Source: Paenibacillus glacialis (GTDB lineage: Bacteria > Bacillota > Bacilli > Paenibacillales > Paenibacillaceae). From it: a stretch of DNA of 64,000 nucleotides. The notes below the pieces were generated by a model. It saw nothing but the letters and a program-made list of their open reading frames with translations. It did not search any database and was not told where the DNA came from. The DNA lies in NCBI RefSeq assembly GCF_001637205.1, contig NZ_LVJH01000070.1, positions 186,001-250,000 of the forward strand. The letters run 5' to 3'. The position numbers and the translations under genes were made by a program. Below are positions 8,950 through 17,376 of the stretch, one piece after another (position 1 is the first letter of the stretch; each line of letters starts with the position of its first letter).

Positions 8950-9885
8950 TCAAGCATAGGGTGTTGCAACCCAATGTCCTTTAGATACTTCAACTAATTT
9001 GGATTCTGACAAATTGAATTTACTTCCTCCGCTTGATCCGTTAGCAGAATGGATAGGTCCATCAAGCTCGTCTGGCATGATGATCCGTTTCTTATTTGCC
9101 TCAATCTCTGGATCAGCAATCGGAATAGCTGATAGTAGAGACTTGGTATAAGGATGAATAGGGTTATTGTACAATTCATCACTCTCAGCCAATTCAACCA
9201 TTTTCCCAAGATACATAACAGCTACACGATCACTAATATGTTTAACCATGGATAGATCATGAGCAATAAATAAATACGTCAGGCCCAAGCGATCCTGTAA
9301 ATCCTTAAGCAGATTTACAACCTGTGCCTGAATCGATACGTCGAGCGCAGAGATAGGTTCATCACATATAATAAACTTCGGATTAACAGCAAGAGCACGA
9401 GCAATTCCGATACGCTGACGCTGACCACCGGAAAATTCATGTGGATAACGAGTAGCATGATCGGAGTTTAGACCAACCATATCCAGTAATTCCTCGATCT
9501 TCATCTTACGTTCTTTACGGCTATCCGTTAACTTGTGTATATCGAATGCTTCACCAATAATATCAGAGACCGTAAAACGTGGGTTAAGGGAAGCATACGG
9601 ATCTTGAAATATCATCTGCATATCGCGACGCATAGCTTTCATTTTGTTAGGTGGAAGTTTATAAATATCTGTCCCACCAAAATTAACGCTACCTGCTGTC
9701 GGTTCATAAAGTCGAAGAATCGTACGGCCTGCAGTAGATTTACCACAACCAGACTCTCCTACCATACCTAACGTTTCACCTTCACGAATGGAGAAACTAA
9801 TGTCATCAACAGCCTTCAATATTTTCCCCTTACCTACATCGAAATACTTCTTCAAGCCATTGACTTGAATTAATGGTTGACTCAT
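8950..9885 (-). CDS. oppF: Oligopeptide ABC transporter ATP-binding protein (OppF type)
   Basis: Second ATPase of a peptide importer. 311 residues. Walker A GESGCGKST, Q-loop, signature FSGGQRQRIGIARAL, Walker B FIICDEPISALD and the switch histidine in FIAHDLSMV are present, followed by the VELAESDELYNNPIHPYTKSLLSAIP segment typical of Opp/Dpp ATPases. The last 45 residues lack the cysteine cluster that the partner OppD carries. It begins inside the oppD stop (ATGA, 4-base overlap), so the two ATPases are translationally coupled. Confidence 0.88.
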   Translation of the reverse strand: MSQPLIQVNGLKKYFDVGKGKILKAVDDISFSIREGETLGMVGESGCGKSTAGRTILRLYEPTAGSVNFGGTDIYKLPPNKMKAMRRDMQMIFQDPYASLNPRFTVSDIIGEAFDIHKLTDSRKERKMKIEELLDMVGLNSDHATRYPHEFSGGQRQRIGIARALAVNPKFIICDEPISALDVSIQAQVVNLLKDLQDRLGLTYLFIAHDLSMVKHISDRVAVMYLGKMVELAESDELYNNPIHPYTKSLLSAIPIADPEIEANKKRIIMPDELDGPIHSANGSSGGSKFNLSESKLVEVSKGHWVATPYA

Positions 9886-10877
9886 GATGATTCACCCTCC
9901 CGAGCCATAGGATGCAGATTCCAACAACGTGCCATATGTGACTCACTAAATACAGTCTCATCTGGTCTAACACTTTCACAAATCTTCATTGCCTCATCAC
10001 AACGGGCACAGAATGAACAACCTAGTGGTGGTTTAATGAGATCTGGAGGCGTTCCCATAATCGGTATTAATGGTTCGTCTTTCTTCTGATCTAGGCGAGG
10101 CATGGAACGCAAAAGCCCCTTCGTGTACGGATGTTGAGGGTTTTTGAATATTTCCATGACTGTTCCAGTCTCTACGACTTCACCGGCATACATTACGATT
10201 ACCTTGTCACACATCCCAGCTACTACCCCAAGGTCATGTGTAATGAGAATAATCGACGTTCCTAAACGTTGTTGCATTTCTTTCATAACATCCAGGATTT
10301 GAGCCTGAATCGTAACATCCAAAGCTGTTGTAGGCTCATCCGCAATCAGAAGTGCAGGACGACAAGCTAGCGCAATCGCGATCATGACACGTTGACGCAT
10401 ACCACCAGAGAATTCATGTGGATATTGATCAAACCGCGCTTCCGCATTTTTGATACCCACAAGTTTCAACATCTCAATCCCTTGCACCTTAGCTTCGCTC
10501 TTAGACATTTTTTGATGCTTAATCATAACTTCCGTAATTTGTTTTCCCACTTTGATCGTAGGATTCAAGGAAGACATAGGATCTTGAAATATCATACCAA
10601 TATCTTTACCACGAATGGCTTCCATTTGTTTATTCGTTTTATTCAATAGGTTTTCACCCTTGAAGATAATTTCCCCTTGTTTAATGCGTGAAGGCGGCGA
10701 TGGAATCAGGCGCATGATCGTCTGAGCGGTAACACTTTTACCACTACCAGATTCTCCGACGATTGCTACCGTCTCACCCTCACCAATCTCAAAGTTCATT
10801 CCGCGAACAGCCTGAACTTCTCCACCTTTTACGTGAAATGATACGTGTAAATCCTTTACATGTAAAATCGGCTCCAT
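9882..10877 (-). CDS. oppD: Oligopeptide ABC transporter ATP-binding protein (OppD type)
   Basis: First ATPase of the peptide importer. 331 residues. Walker A GESGSGKSV, signature FSGGMRQRVMIAIAL, Walker B LLIADEPTTALD, H-loop LITHDLGVV, and a C-terminal oligopeptide-transport region with a cysteine cluster (GCSFCARCDEAMKIC and a further Cys in MARCWN). This cluster is usual in OppD/DppD proteins and has been linked to an iron-sulfur site in some members. GGAGG lies upstream of the ATG at 10877. Confidence 0.88.
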   Translation of the reverse strand: MEPILHVKDLHVSFHVKGGEVQAVRGMNFEIGEGETVAIVGESGSGKSVTAQTIMRLIPSPPSRIKQGEIIFKGENLLNKTNKQMEAIRGKDIGMIFQDPMSSLNPTIKVGKQITEVMIKHQKMSKSEAKVQGIEMLKLVGIKNAEARFDQYPHEFSGGMRQRVMIAIALACRPALLIADEPTTALDVTIQAQILDVMKEMQQRLGTSIILITHDLGVVAGMCDKVIVMYAGEVVETGTVMEIFKNPQHPYTKGLLRSMPRLDQKKDEPLIPIMGTPPDLIKPPLGCSFCARCDEAMKICESVRPDETVFSESHMARCWNLHPMAREGESS

Positions 10878-10888
10878 AGTTCCACCTC

Positions 10889-11839
10889 CTATTTCTTTAA
10901 TTTGGGATCCAGCGCGTCACGAAGACCATCACCGAAAATATTAAAGCAAAGCATAATCAGACTGATCAGAACAGCTGGGAACAACATCCGCCAAGGATAG
11001 TACATCCATCCCGTAAGAGCATCACTGATCATCGAACCTAGAGAAGCAACGGGTGCTTGTACACCAAGACCCAAGAAACTTAAGAAGGCTTCTGAGAAAA
11101 TAGCACTTGGAACGGATAACGTCAGCGTGACGATGATCGGCCCAACCGCATTAGGAAGAAGATGACGGAATATTAGACGAGCGTTACCAGCACCCATTGA
11201 ACGAGAAGCTAGCACGAACTCACGATTTTTAAGTTGAATCATCTCACCGCGTACGATCCAAGACATATTAATCCATCCTGTAATCGTCAACGCTAGAATA
11301 ATCGTCCCTAGACTTGGTTCAAGTACAACCAACAATAGAATAGTGACTAGTAAATAAGGGATAGAATATAGAATTTCAGAGAATTTATTCATGATCTCAT
11401 CTACGCGACCACCGAAAAACCCCATCGTTCCGCCATATATCACTCCGATGATAAGATCAATCAGGGCAGCAGCTAAGCCGACCGTAAGCGAGATTCTAGC
11501 ACCCATCCATGTACGAACAAACATATCACGACCCAATTCATCCGTACCAAACCAGTGAATAGAGGAAGGCGCTTGATTCGTATTCGCATAATCATTGGTA
11601 TAGTGGTTAAAATCAGAAATCATTGGTCCAAAAATAGATGCAACAATGATAAGGGCCAATATAATAAGAGCAGTCATGGCAATTTTGTTCTCACAAAGTC
11701 TTTGCCAAGCGTCTCTCCATGCTGACAAGCTTTCTCTTTGGATTACCTCTGATTGTTTCTCATCGGTACCAATTTTGCGAAAGTCTTCAGACGTCAATAT
11801 AACATGGTCTTGAGATGTCTTTGTCTGATTATTAGCCAA
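10889..11839 (-). CDS. oppC: Oligopeptide ABC transporter permease (OppC type)
   Basis: Inner-membrane permease subunit, 316 residues. A cytoplasmic N-terminus of about 50 residues is followed by a first membrane segment (about 52-72), an extracytoplasmic domain with HWFGTDELGRDMFVR, and five further segments. The EAA loop around ASRSMGAGNARLIFRHLLPNA contacts the ATPases. The start is TTG at 11839, with GGAGGG supplied by the last codons of oppB (stop at 11843), so oppB and oppC are closely coupled. Confidence 0.88.
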   Translation of the reverse strand: MANNQTKTSQDHVILTSEDFRKIGTDEKQSEVIQRESLSAWRDAWQRLCENKIAMTALIILALIIVASIFGPMISDFNHYTNDYANTNQAPSSIHWFGTDELGRDMFVRTWMGARISLTVGLAAALIDLIIGVIYGGTMGFFGGRVDEIMNKFSEILYSIPYLLVTILLLVVLEPSLGTIILALTITGWINMSWIVRGEMIQLKNREFVLASRSMGAGNARLIFRHLLPNAVGPIIVTLTLSVPSAIFSEAFLSFLGLGVQAPVASLGSMISDALTGWMYYPWRMLFPAVLISLIMLCFNIFGDGLRDALDPKLKK

Positions 11840-11842
11840 CAG

Positions 11843-12775
11843 TTAGCCCTCCTTTCCACCGGATAATTTAATACGTGGGTCAATCATAACGTAGGCAATA
11901 TCAGTAATGAATCTCGCCACCATCAGAATTACACCATAAAAAATAGTAACCCCCATGATCAACGTATAATCACGGTTCGTGATCGATTCAACGAACACTT
12001 TACCTATACCACCAATACCAAAGATTTGCTCAATAACAACAGACCCCGTGATAATGTTAGCAGTCATAGGACCTACATAGGTCACAACAGGTAGAATCCC
12101 GTTACGGATAACATGCTTGAACATAATCGTAAACCAATTAAGACCTTTAGCTTTCGCTGTTTTGATATAGTCGGCATGCAATACCTCTAACATACTCGAT
12201 CTTGTAAGACGAGCAATAAATGCAATCGGTTGTGCTGATAATGCAATCACAGGAAGGACATAGTCTAATGGCTTATCAAATCCTATAACATTAAACCAGC
12301 CCGCTTTTTCAGCTAAATAGTACTGGAGCAGGGAAGCGAATACAAAGCTGGGTACAGCCATACCAAGTACCGCTAATATCATGGCGACATTATCGATCAA
12401 CTTTCGATGATAAAGTGCCGCAAGCATACCCAGTAGAACCCCGACCACTACAGCGATCACAATGGCTACCAGGCCGAGCTTCAGTGATGTTTGAAACGTA
12501 TCCGAAATAATTTTACTAACATCCTGATTCAATTTCTTCATTGATATCCCAAAATCACCTGTAGTGATGTCACCCAGGTACTTGAAGTACTGTACATACA
12601 ACGGTTTGTCCAACCCATATTGTTCCATTAGACGAGCTTTCATTTCAGCTGACACCTTCTTCTCAGCCTGAAAAGGATCACCCGGAATGGCTTTCATAAG
12701 AAAGAATGTTGCAGATATCAATATTAGTAGAGAAAGCAACATATAGAAAAACTTATTGGCAACATAACGTACCAT
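11843..12775 (-). CDS. oppB: Oligopeptide ABC transporter permease (OppB type)
   Basis: Inner-membrane permease partner of OppC, 310 residues from the ATG at 12775. GGAGG lies nine bases upstream of it; an in-frame GTG at 12784 abuts that site and is less likely. The first membrane segment (about 10-30), the periplasmic region with KAIPGDPF and LDKPLYVQYFKYL, and the EAA motif in YIKTAKAKGLNWFTIMFKHVIRN match the DppB/OppB family. It is separated from oppA by a strong hairpin (12905-12941), which probably lets the binding protein be made in excess. Confidence 0.88.
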   Translation of the reverse strand: MVRYVANKFFYMLLSLLILISATFFLMKAIPGDPFQAEKKVSAEMKARLMEQYGLDKPLYVQYFKYLGDITTGDFGISMKKLNQDVSKIISDTFQTSLKLGLVAIVIAVVVGVLLGMLAALYHRKLIDNVAMILAVLGMAVPSFVFASLLQYYLAEKAGWFNVIGFDKPLDYVLPVIALSAQPIAFIARLTRSSMLEVLHADYIKTAKAKGLNWFTIMFKHVIRNGILPVVTYVGPMTANIITGSVVIEQIFGIGGIGKVFVESITNRDYTLIMGVTIFYGVILMVARFITDIAYVMIDPRIKLSGGKEG

Positions 12776-12904
12776 TCCATTCACACCTCCATATCAAGTC
12801 CTAGAGAACACGAAAATAATTTTAATATAAAACAAGGTTTTAATCTAATCACTATAATTTCATAATAATGAAATCCTTGGATACTTCATGACAAGATAAA
12901 AAAA

Positions 12905-12941
12905 TCGGGATATATATGGGGCTCCCACATATACATCCCGA
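12905..12941 (-). terminator. Hairpin between oppA and oppB (partial terminator)
   Basis: Long inverted repeat TCGGGATATATATG / CATATACATCCCGA with near-perfect pairing; a run of seven Ts follows on the minus strand. Its place after the binding-protein gene and before the permeases suggests partial termination or protection of the oppA message. Confidence 0.8.
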
Positions 12942-12968
12942 ATTAACTACTTAACTCTAAATGTTACA

Positions 12969-14636
12969 CTACTCGATGTAGGCGCGTGAAAAGTCGATTG
13001 CACCGCTATAATTAACGGAAATGCCTTTTACATTTCCCTTAGTTAGCGATACATTGGTGTAGTAATACAACGGCATAAGAACTTGTTCGTCTTGAATCAA
13101 GATTTTTTCTGCTGCTGCCATTTTCTCCATACGAACAGCATTATCTTGTGATGTCATAGCATCTTTAACCAATTGGTCATATTCAGCATTGCTAAAGCCA
13201 GAATCATTGTTACCGGCACCTGTTTTCCACATATCAACGAAGCTCATAGGATCATTGAAGTCAGCAGTCCAACCAGCACGAGCAATTTGGTAATTCAAGT
13301 TCTGACGATTCTCAAGGAAGACACCCCACTCAAGATTCTCCGTCTTAACTTCTACGCCTAGGTTGTTTTTCCACATATCAGCTATAGCCAATGCAACTTT
13401 CTTATGGCTTTCACTGGAGTTATAAATCAAAGTTACTTCTGGAAGTGTTGTGTATCCTTCTTCAGCCATACCTTCAGCAAGCAACTTCTTAGCTTCTTCA
13501 TAGTTTTCTTGGAAGAAATTATCTTTATACTCGGTACGGAACTCATCTTTAACACCTTTAATTCCTGGTGCAACGAAACCAAATGCAGGAATTTGTCCAC
13601 CCAATGTTACTTTGTCTACAAGGTCTTGACGGCTAATAGCCATTGAAAACGCTTTACGAATTTTAACATTATCAAACGGTTTAGCCGTTACGTTAAATTC
13701 ATAGAAGTAAGTACTAGCAATCCCTTTGACAGCGAATTCATTTGGTAGATTCTTCTTCATAGTAGGGATTGAATCAGAAGGAATCTCACCGTTCGGTGCA
13801 CCAGCATAGTCAAGTTGTCCACTCTTATAACTTGAAAGCTCCGCAGCACCACTTGTTACCAAGGATGATTCAATTTTGCTCAATTTAATATTATCTTTGT
13901 CCCAATATTTATCATTTTTAGTGTATTCAAGTTTTTGACCAGTCGTCCAATTTGTTAAATTAAATGCACCATTAGTGATCATAGACTTATAGTCTGTCGC
14001 CCAAGCCGCATTATTCTTAACAGAAGCGTGTACTGGGAAATACGTATAGAAGGAAGTTAGACCCAAGAAATAAGGAGTTGGGTTTTCTAATGTCACTTCT
14101 AAAGTGTGGTCATCTGTAGCCTTTATTCCAACTTGGGAGAAATCAGTGATTTCTTTAGCGTTGTAAGCATTCGCATTCTTAATGTACCCTAATTGGTAAG
14201 CATAAGGAGGAGCTGGTGTTGTAGTAGGATCAAGAACACGTTGCCAAGCAAATACGAAATCATTGGCAGTTACAGGATCACCATTACTCCATACAGCATC
14301 TTTACGAAGTTTGAAAATATATTGCAATCCATCTGGAGATATTTCCCACGATTCAGCTGCTGCTGGAACTTCTTTTCCAGTATCATCCAAACGCACTAAG
14401 CCTTCATACATTAATTTTAGAGCTGTGTTAGCTTGACTATCTTGAGCTAGTCCTGGGTCAAATGTTGGTGGTTCAGCACTCATGTTAATATGAAGTACTT
14501 GTTCCTTTGCTTTTGCTGGTTTTCCAGCGCCGTTTGATGCTCCACCTTCTCTGTTGTTGTTACTGCCGCAAGCTGCGAGTACAGTACTAACAATCAAGAT
14601 AAGTGCAAGCATACTTAGCAAGCGTTTCTTGTTCAC
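12969..14636 (-). CDS. oppA: Peptide ABC transporter substrate-binding lipoprotein (OppA/DppE type)
   Basis: Extracellular lipoprotein that captures oligopeptides for OppBCDF. From the GTG at 14636 it has 555 residues. The start was chosen because GGGGG lies nine bases upstream and the product then begins with a classical signal (VNKKRLLSMLALILIVSTVL) and lipobox LAAC. The SBP family 5 signature region (EPPTFDPGLAQD, YEGLVRLD, ESWEISPDGLQYIFKLR) and a C-terminal DFNDPMSFVDMW are clear. A start at 14702 would add an unlikely leader. The substrate could be di- or oligopeptides; the sequence alone does not decide. Confidence 0.88.
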   Translation of the reverse strand: MNKKRLLSMLALILIVSTVLAACGSNNNREGGASNGAGKPAKAKEQVLHINMSAEPPTFDPGLAQDSQANTALKLMYEGLVRLDDTGKEVPAAAESWEISPDGLQYIFKLRKDAVWSNGDPVTANDFVFAWQRVLDPTTTPAPPYAYQLGYIKNANAYNAKEITDFSQVGIKATDDHTLEVTLENPTPYFLGLTSFYTYFPVHASVKNNAAWATDYKSMITNGAFNLTNWTTGQKLEYTKNDKYWDKDNIKLSKIESSLVTSGAAELSSYKSGQLDYAGAPNGEIPSDSIPTMKKNLPNEFAVKGIASTYFYEFNVTAKPFDNVKIRKAFSMAISRQDLVDKVTLGGQIPAFGFVAPGIKGVKDEFRTEYKDNFFQENYEEAKKLLAEGMAEEGYTTLPEVTLIYNSSESHKKVALAIADMWKNNLGVEVKTENLEWGVFLENRQNLNYQIARAGWTADFNDPMSFVDMWKTGAGNNDSGFSNAEYDQLVKDAMTSQDNAVRMEKMAAAEKILIQDEQVLMPLYYYTNVSLTKGNVKGISVNYSGAIDFSRAYIE

Positions 14637-14669
14637 CTGATGTTTCCCCCTTGTTGTGTGTGGCGATTG

Positions 14670-14711
14670 AGTATAGTTATTGATTATACAACCAGTGGTC
14701 AAAAAAATCTA
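14670..14711 (-). promoter_or_regulatory. Candidate promoter region of oppA
   Basis: Minus strand TATAAT at 14688-14683 with TAGATT 17 bases upstream (14711-14706), plus a TATACT at 14675-14670. The two possible -10 elements leave the exact start unclear. Confidence 0.4.
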
Positions 14712-14734
14712 TATAACAATTCAGGAAATGATGA

Positions 14735-14779
14735 ATTTTTCTGAAAAGAAATCATATTTTCCATAATTTTCATCAAATT
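14735..14779. promoter_or_regulatory. Two CodY-like boxes upstream of oppA
   Basis: Plus strand ATTTTTCTGAAAAGA (14735-14749) has 12 of 15 matches, and AATTTTCATCAAATT (14765-14779) has 13 of 15 matches, to the CodY consensus AATTTTCWGAAAATT. CodY commonly represses peptide transport operons in Bacilli when branched-chain amino acids and GTP are high. The sites are seen; regulation is inferred. Confidence 0.5.
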
Positions 14780-14793
14780 ATGTAGCATAACCT

Positions 14794-15180
14794 TCACATC
14801 GATTTAAATATGTATCTAATTAATCCAATTATTGTAAATAATATATAGCTACATGTCATAATTACGAACGTCATTCTCCAAACTGCTCGAAGCATTCTTG
14901 TTACATCTACTTTCCCCTTTAATCGATTCTGTGCTCCACCGATCAGCCCTACGGCAATTAAAAGGAATAACAAAATAAGATAAAACCCAAATTTCAAATT
15001 GAATATGTTATTAAAAAATGCAGATACAGACACAATCAGAAACAAGGTAGTAACATCCATAGCTACCAACAAAGCATTACGTTTATCATTCTTCCACTTG
15101 CGATAAATAAAAAACACTAAAAAGAATGGAAAAAATGGAAGAATGCTAAATACGATAAAAGAATTACGTAGTAGGTCCAA
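14794..15180 (-). CDS. DUF3397 family membrane protein
   Basis: 128-residue integral membrane protein of unknown function with about four hydrophobic segments (about 8-26, 37-56, 64-82, 104-124) and basic loops. The family is typical of Bacilli and usually sits by panE and bshC, as here. It begins five bases after the panE stop, so it is probably cotranscribed with panE. Confidence 0.7.
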   Translation of the reverse strand: MDLLRNSFIVFSILPFFPFFLVFFIYRKWKNDKRNALLVAMDVTTLFLIVSVSAFFNNIFNLKFGFYLILLFLLIAVGLIGGAQNRLKGKVDVTRMLRAVWRMTFVIMTCSYILFTIIGLIRYIFKSM

Positions 15181-15184
15181 CGTT

Positions 15185-16174
15185 TCACTCCTCCTTTGTA
15201 CTAATTCCTTTTATTAATTCAATCATGGACTTGTGATAATTAGCGACTATCCCTTTCTCTTCAGCCATGGTCACGATACTCCCATTAATCCAATTCACTT
15301 CCGTAGGAATACCTTCAAGAACATCCTTTAGCATAGATGAGGTATTAGCTGAAGTTGATAGGCATATGCTAACAATTTGATCCCACAAATTATGATCCCA
15401 ATAGATTCCGCAAGCATCATATACTTTAGTTCCTTCTAAGAAAAGATTCCTCATCATATCCACTCTTGCTTGTGTCGCCATCAATTCTCCATTAGGAATT
15501 CTCCATAGAGCAGTTAATGGATTTATACATGCGTTAATTAATAATTTGCGATAAATATGGTTAACAATTTCATTCGACAAATCACTGACAAATCCTGCTT
15601 TTTCAAACTCATGTACCAAACAATTCTCACTTTTCCTTGAATTATTCCCCATCTGAGATTCCCTATGTGTTATTTCACCGATCGTTGTTACACCTCGACC
15701 TGCATGGAACACCTCGTTGTAGGATAACCTCTTTGCTCCTTCTGTTGTGATCGCTGAATAAATATGCCATTTAGGCAATAACGAGTCCAAAAGCTGAATA
15801 TGGCCTGTTCCATTTTGGAAACAAACTAATCCTTTGGTTCCCTTCAAAACATTATCGTCCATCTTTGCAAGTAGTTGTGATCCTATCTCCGCTACGTCTT
15901 TTTGCTTCGTCATAAGAAATATCCATTCCGCAGGATTATACTCCCAGCGCTTCGTGAAATTATCCAATATATCAGCTTCTATTATGCTAGGACTAACTTC
16001 AGACGTTTTCGAATTCTCTTTACTTGTCACATGTAGACCTTCCGTACTTAAGGAAAGAACCTGTTCTGTACTTCGGCACCAAATACGAACCTTGTTCCCT
16101 GCAAATGCTAATTTCCCTCCATACAATAGACCTAATGAACCTCCACCTATAATATCAATTCTCAGCTTGTCCAT
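15185..16174 (-). CDS. panE: 2-Dehydropantoate 2-reductase (ketopantoate reductase)
   Basis: NADPH-dependent reduction of ketopantoate to pantoate in the pantothenate/CoA pathway. About 329 residues. N-terminal Rossmann loop IDIIGGGSLGLLYGGKL, middle KQKD and CFQNGTGH motifs, and the C-terminal ApbA helical domain with the catalytic lysine in HIYRKLLINACINPLTAL. The open frame runs back to 16288, but that part is made of the right arm of a perfect inverted repeat and cannot be coding. The start is therefore near the Met codons at 16180 or 16174; which one is uncertain. B. subtilis has the same rsfA-panE-bshC neighbourhood. Confidence 0.82.
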   Translation of the reverse strand: MDKLRIDIIGGGSLGLLYGGKLAFAGNKVRIWCRSTEQVLSLSTEGLHVTSKENSKTSEVSPSIIEADILDNFTKRWEYNPAEWIFLMTKQKDVAEIGSQLLAKMDDNVLKGTKGLVCFQNGTGHIQLLDSLLPKWHIYSAITTEGAKRLSYNEVFHAGRGVTTIGEITHRESQMGNNSRKSENCLVHEFEKAGFVSDLSNEIVNHIYRKLLINACINPLTALWRIPNGELMATQARVDMMRNLFLEGTKVYDACGIYWDHNLWDQIVSICLSTSANTSSMLKDVLEGIPTEVNWINGSIVTMAEEKGIVANYHKSMIELIKGISTKEE

Positions 16175-16199
16175 CTCCATCCCGTGATCAGTTCGCATT

Positions 16200-16228
16200 T
16201 CATCTATTATAACATTAGCAAAGAAATG
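16200..16228 (-). promoter_or_regulatory. Candidate promoter of panE
   Basis: A TATAAT hexamer on the minus strand (TGTTATAATAG) lies between the inverted repeat at 16229-16280 and the panE start. No strong -35 is seen at ideal spacing. Confidence 0.4.
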
Positions 16229-16280
16229 CAAAATACCCCGTACAGAGAGTGTCATTGACGTCTCTGTACGGGGTATTTTG
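16229..16280. terminator. Perfect 20-bp inverted repeat, probable bidirectional terminator
   Basis: Arms 16229-16248 and 16261-16280 (CAAAATACCCCGTACAGAGA and its exact complement) around a 12-nt loop. GC-rich core with T-rich ends on both strands. It lies between rsfA and panE and would stop rsfA transcription just before the panE promoter. Confidence 0.75.
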
Positions 16281-16299
16281 TACAACAAGGATTACTACG

Positions 16300-16386
16300 A
16301 TAGATTGAACTAAAGTCTGCGCTCACTAGTTCAATCATTTCTAAAGAAGATCGTGAATATGGGGTTTCGTCTTTAGTTCAATCTAT
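16300..16386. repeat. Long inverted repeat of about 87 bp after rsfA
   Basis: Perfect 16-bp terminal arms ATAGATTGAACTAAAG (16300-16315) and its complement (16371-16386) enclose about 55 bp that contains a further copy of the TAGTTCAATC motif (16328-16337). It ends five bases from the rsfA stop codon. Confidence 0.7.
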
Positions 16387-16390
16387 ATAG

Positions 16391-17041
16391 TTAATCGATA
16401 CGTTCGAGATTCCCATTGGCATCCATTTTAAATCTCGACTTACTTTCTTCCTCTTCTTCATTCAAAAAGGCCAAACGTCGTGCACGATCCATGATCTGAA
16501 TCAATGCCTTGTAGTCATCATTCACAACGCGATAATCCGTCTGAACCTCATTTACTTGTTTAGACAATCTCTCATTAATGAGTCGCAGGTGTTCTACTTC
16601 CTCATCCTTCTCACGAAGTTCCTTCTCAAGCATTTTTAACTGTCTGCTATTTTCCTGAACAGTTCCTTTCCACTGCCTTAGAAAGCGAATAACCGCTTCC
16701 ATAGATAGTGATTCTTCACTTATTCCTTCAACCTTATAGTAATTACTGTCCTCTTCCACTTTCATTAAGCTTGCAACCTGTAATCCCACTACGGAAGGTT
16801 GCTTCTTGTAGTAGCTACGCTTCTGACGCTGCGCTTTAGCAATACTAATCGCTTCATCATACTTTTTACGAACACAACTGTTCCATCGAAATCCACATGC
16901 TGCTGAAGTTCTCCCGATTTTTTCACCAACTTCTTCAAATGCAGACAACTGCGTACCGCCATCGCGAATATGGCGCAAAGTTACTTCTGCCAAAATAAGA
17001 TCATCATCTACACTCCATGCGTCCTGTCTTACGGCTGTCAT
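16391..17041 (-). CDS. rsfA: RsfA-family prespore transcription factor
   Basis: DNA-binding regulator of the forespore (modulates sigma-F dependent genes in B. subtilis). 216 residues from the ATG at 17041, which has GGAGGG nine bases upstream and gives the family start MTAVRQDAWSVDDDLILAE. A Myb/SANT-like N-terminal domain (about 1-70, with HIRDGGTQLSAFEEVG and CGFRWNSCVRKKY) is followed by a basic linker and a C-terminal coiled coil (about 130-190). Confidence 0.85.
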   Translation of the reverse strand: MTAVRQDAWSVDDDLILAEVTLRHIRDGGTQLSAFEEVGEKIGRTSAACGFRWNSCVRKKYDEAISIAKAQRQKRSYYKKQPSVVGLQVASLMKVEEDSNYYKVEGISEESLSMEAVIRFLRQWKGTVQENSRQLKMLEKELREKDEEVEHLRLINERLSKQVNEVQTDYRVVNDDYKALIQIMDRARRLAFLNEEEEESKSRFKMDANGNLERID

Positions 17042-17301
17042 GCAACCAAACCCTCCTAACAACGTCCTAAAATAACCATCTTCTTAACCAGATTTATCCG
17101 GCAATGCATGAGGTATAAAAGCTGCTTAATTCATTTCTATGCCTCTCATAGAGTTCATAGAATCTATTTGATACTATTTTGTATATCCAATTTATTGAAC
17201 AGTCATACACAAGCAACAAGAATCCTTTCAGATTAATCAAATGTTATACAAATTTTTCTATAACAATAGTCACAATATTTGATTTTTTTTGCGTTTCATC
17301 A
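17042..17301. other. Intergenic region between divergent rsfA and the DUF2626 gene
   Basis: About 260 bp of AT-rich sequence with no coding potential that I can support. It should hold the rsfA promoter, likely a sporulation promoter, but I could not identify one securely. Confidence 0.5.
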
Positions 17302-17330
17302 TTTACACATATTTCCGAAACCGCTATAAT
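17302..17330 (+). promoter_or_regulatory. Strong predicted sigma-A promoter for the DUF2626 gene
   Basis: TTTACA (17302-17307), 17-bp spacer, TATAAT (17325-17330). The start codon follows 47 bp later. Confidence 0.75.
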
Positions 17331-17376
17331 GGAGCATATATAAGGTTGAGCGTACATATGGAAGGGGATATGATTT

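Noticed and set aside
16181..16288. N-terminal extension of panE back to 16288
   Set aside because: The extra codons are read through one arm of a perfect inverted repeat and a promoter-like TATAAT; they have no family similarity and no ribosome site.
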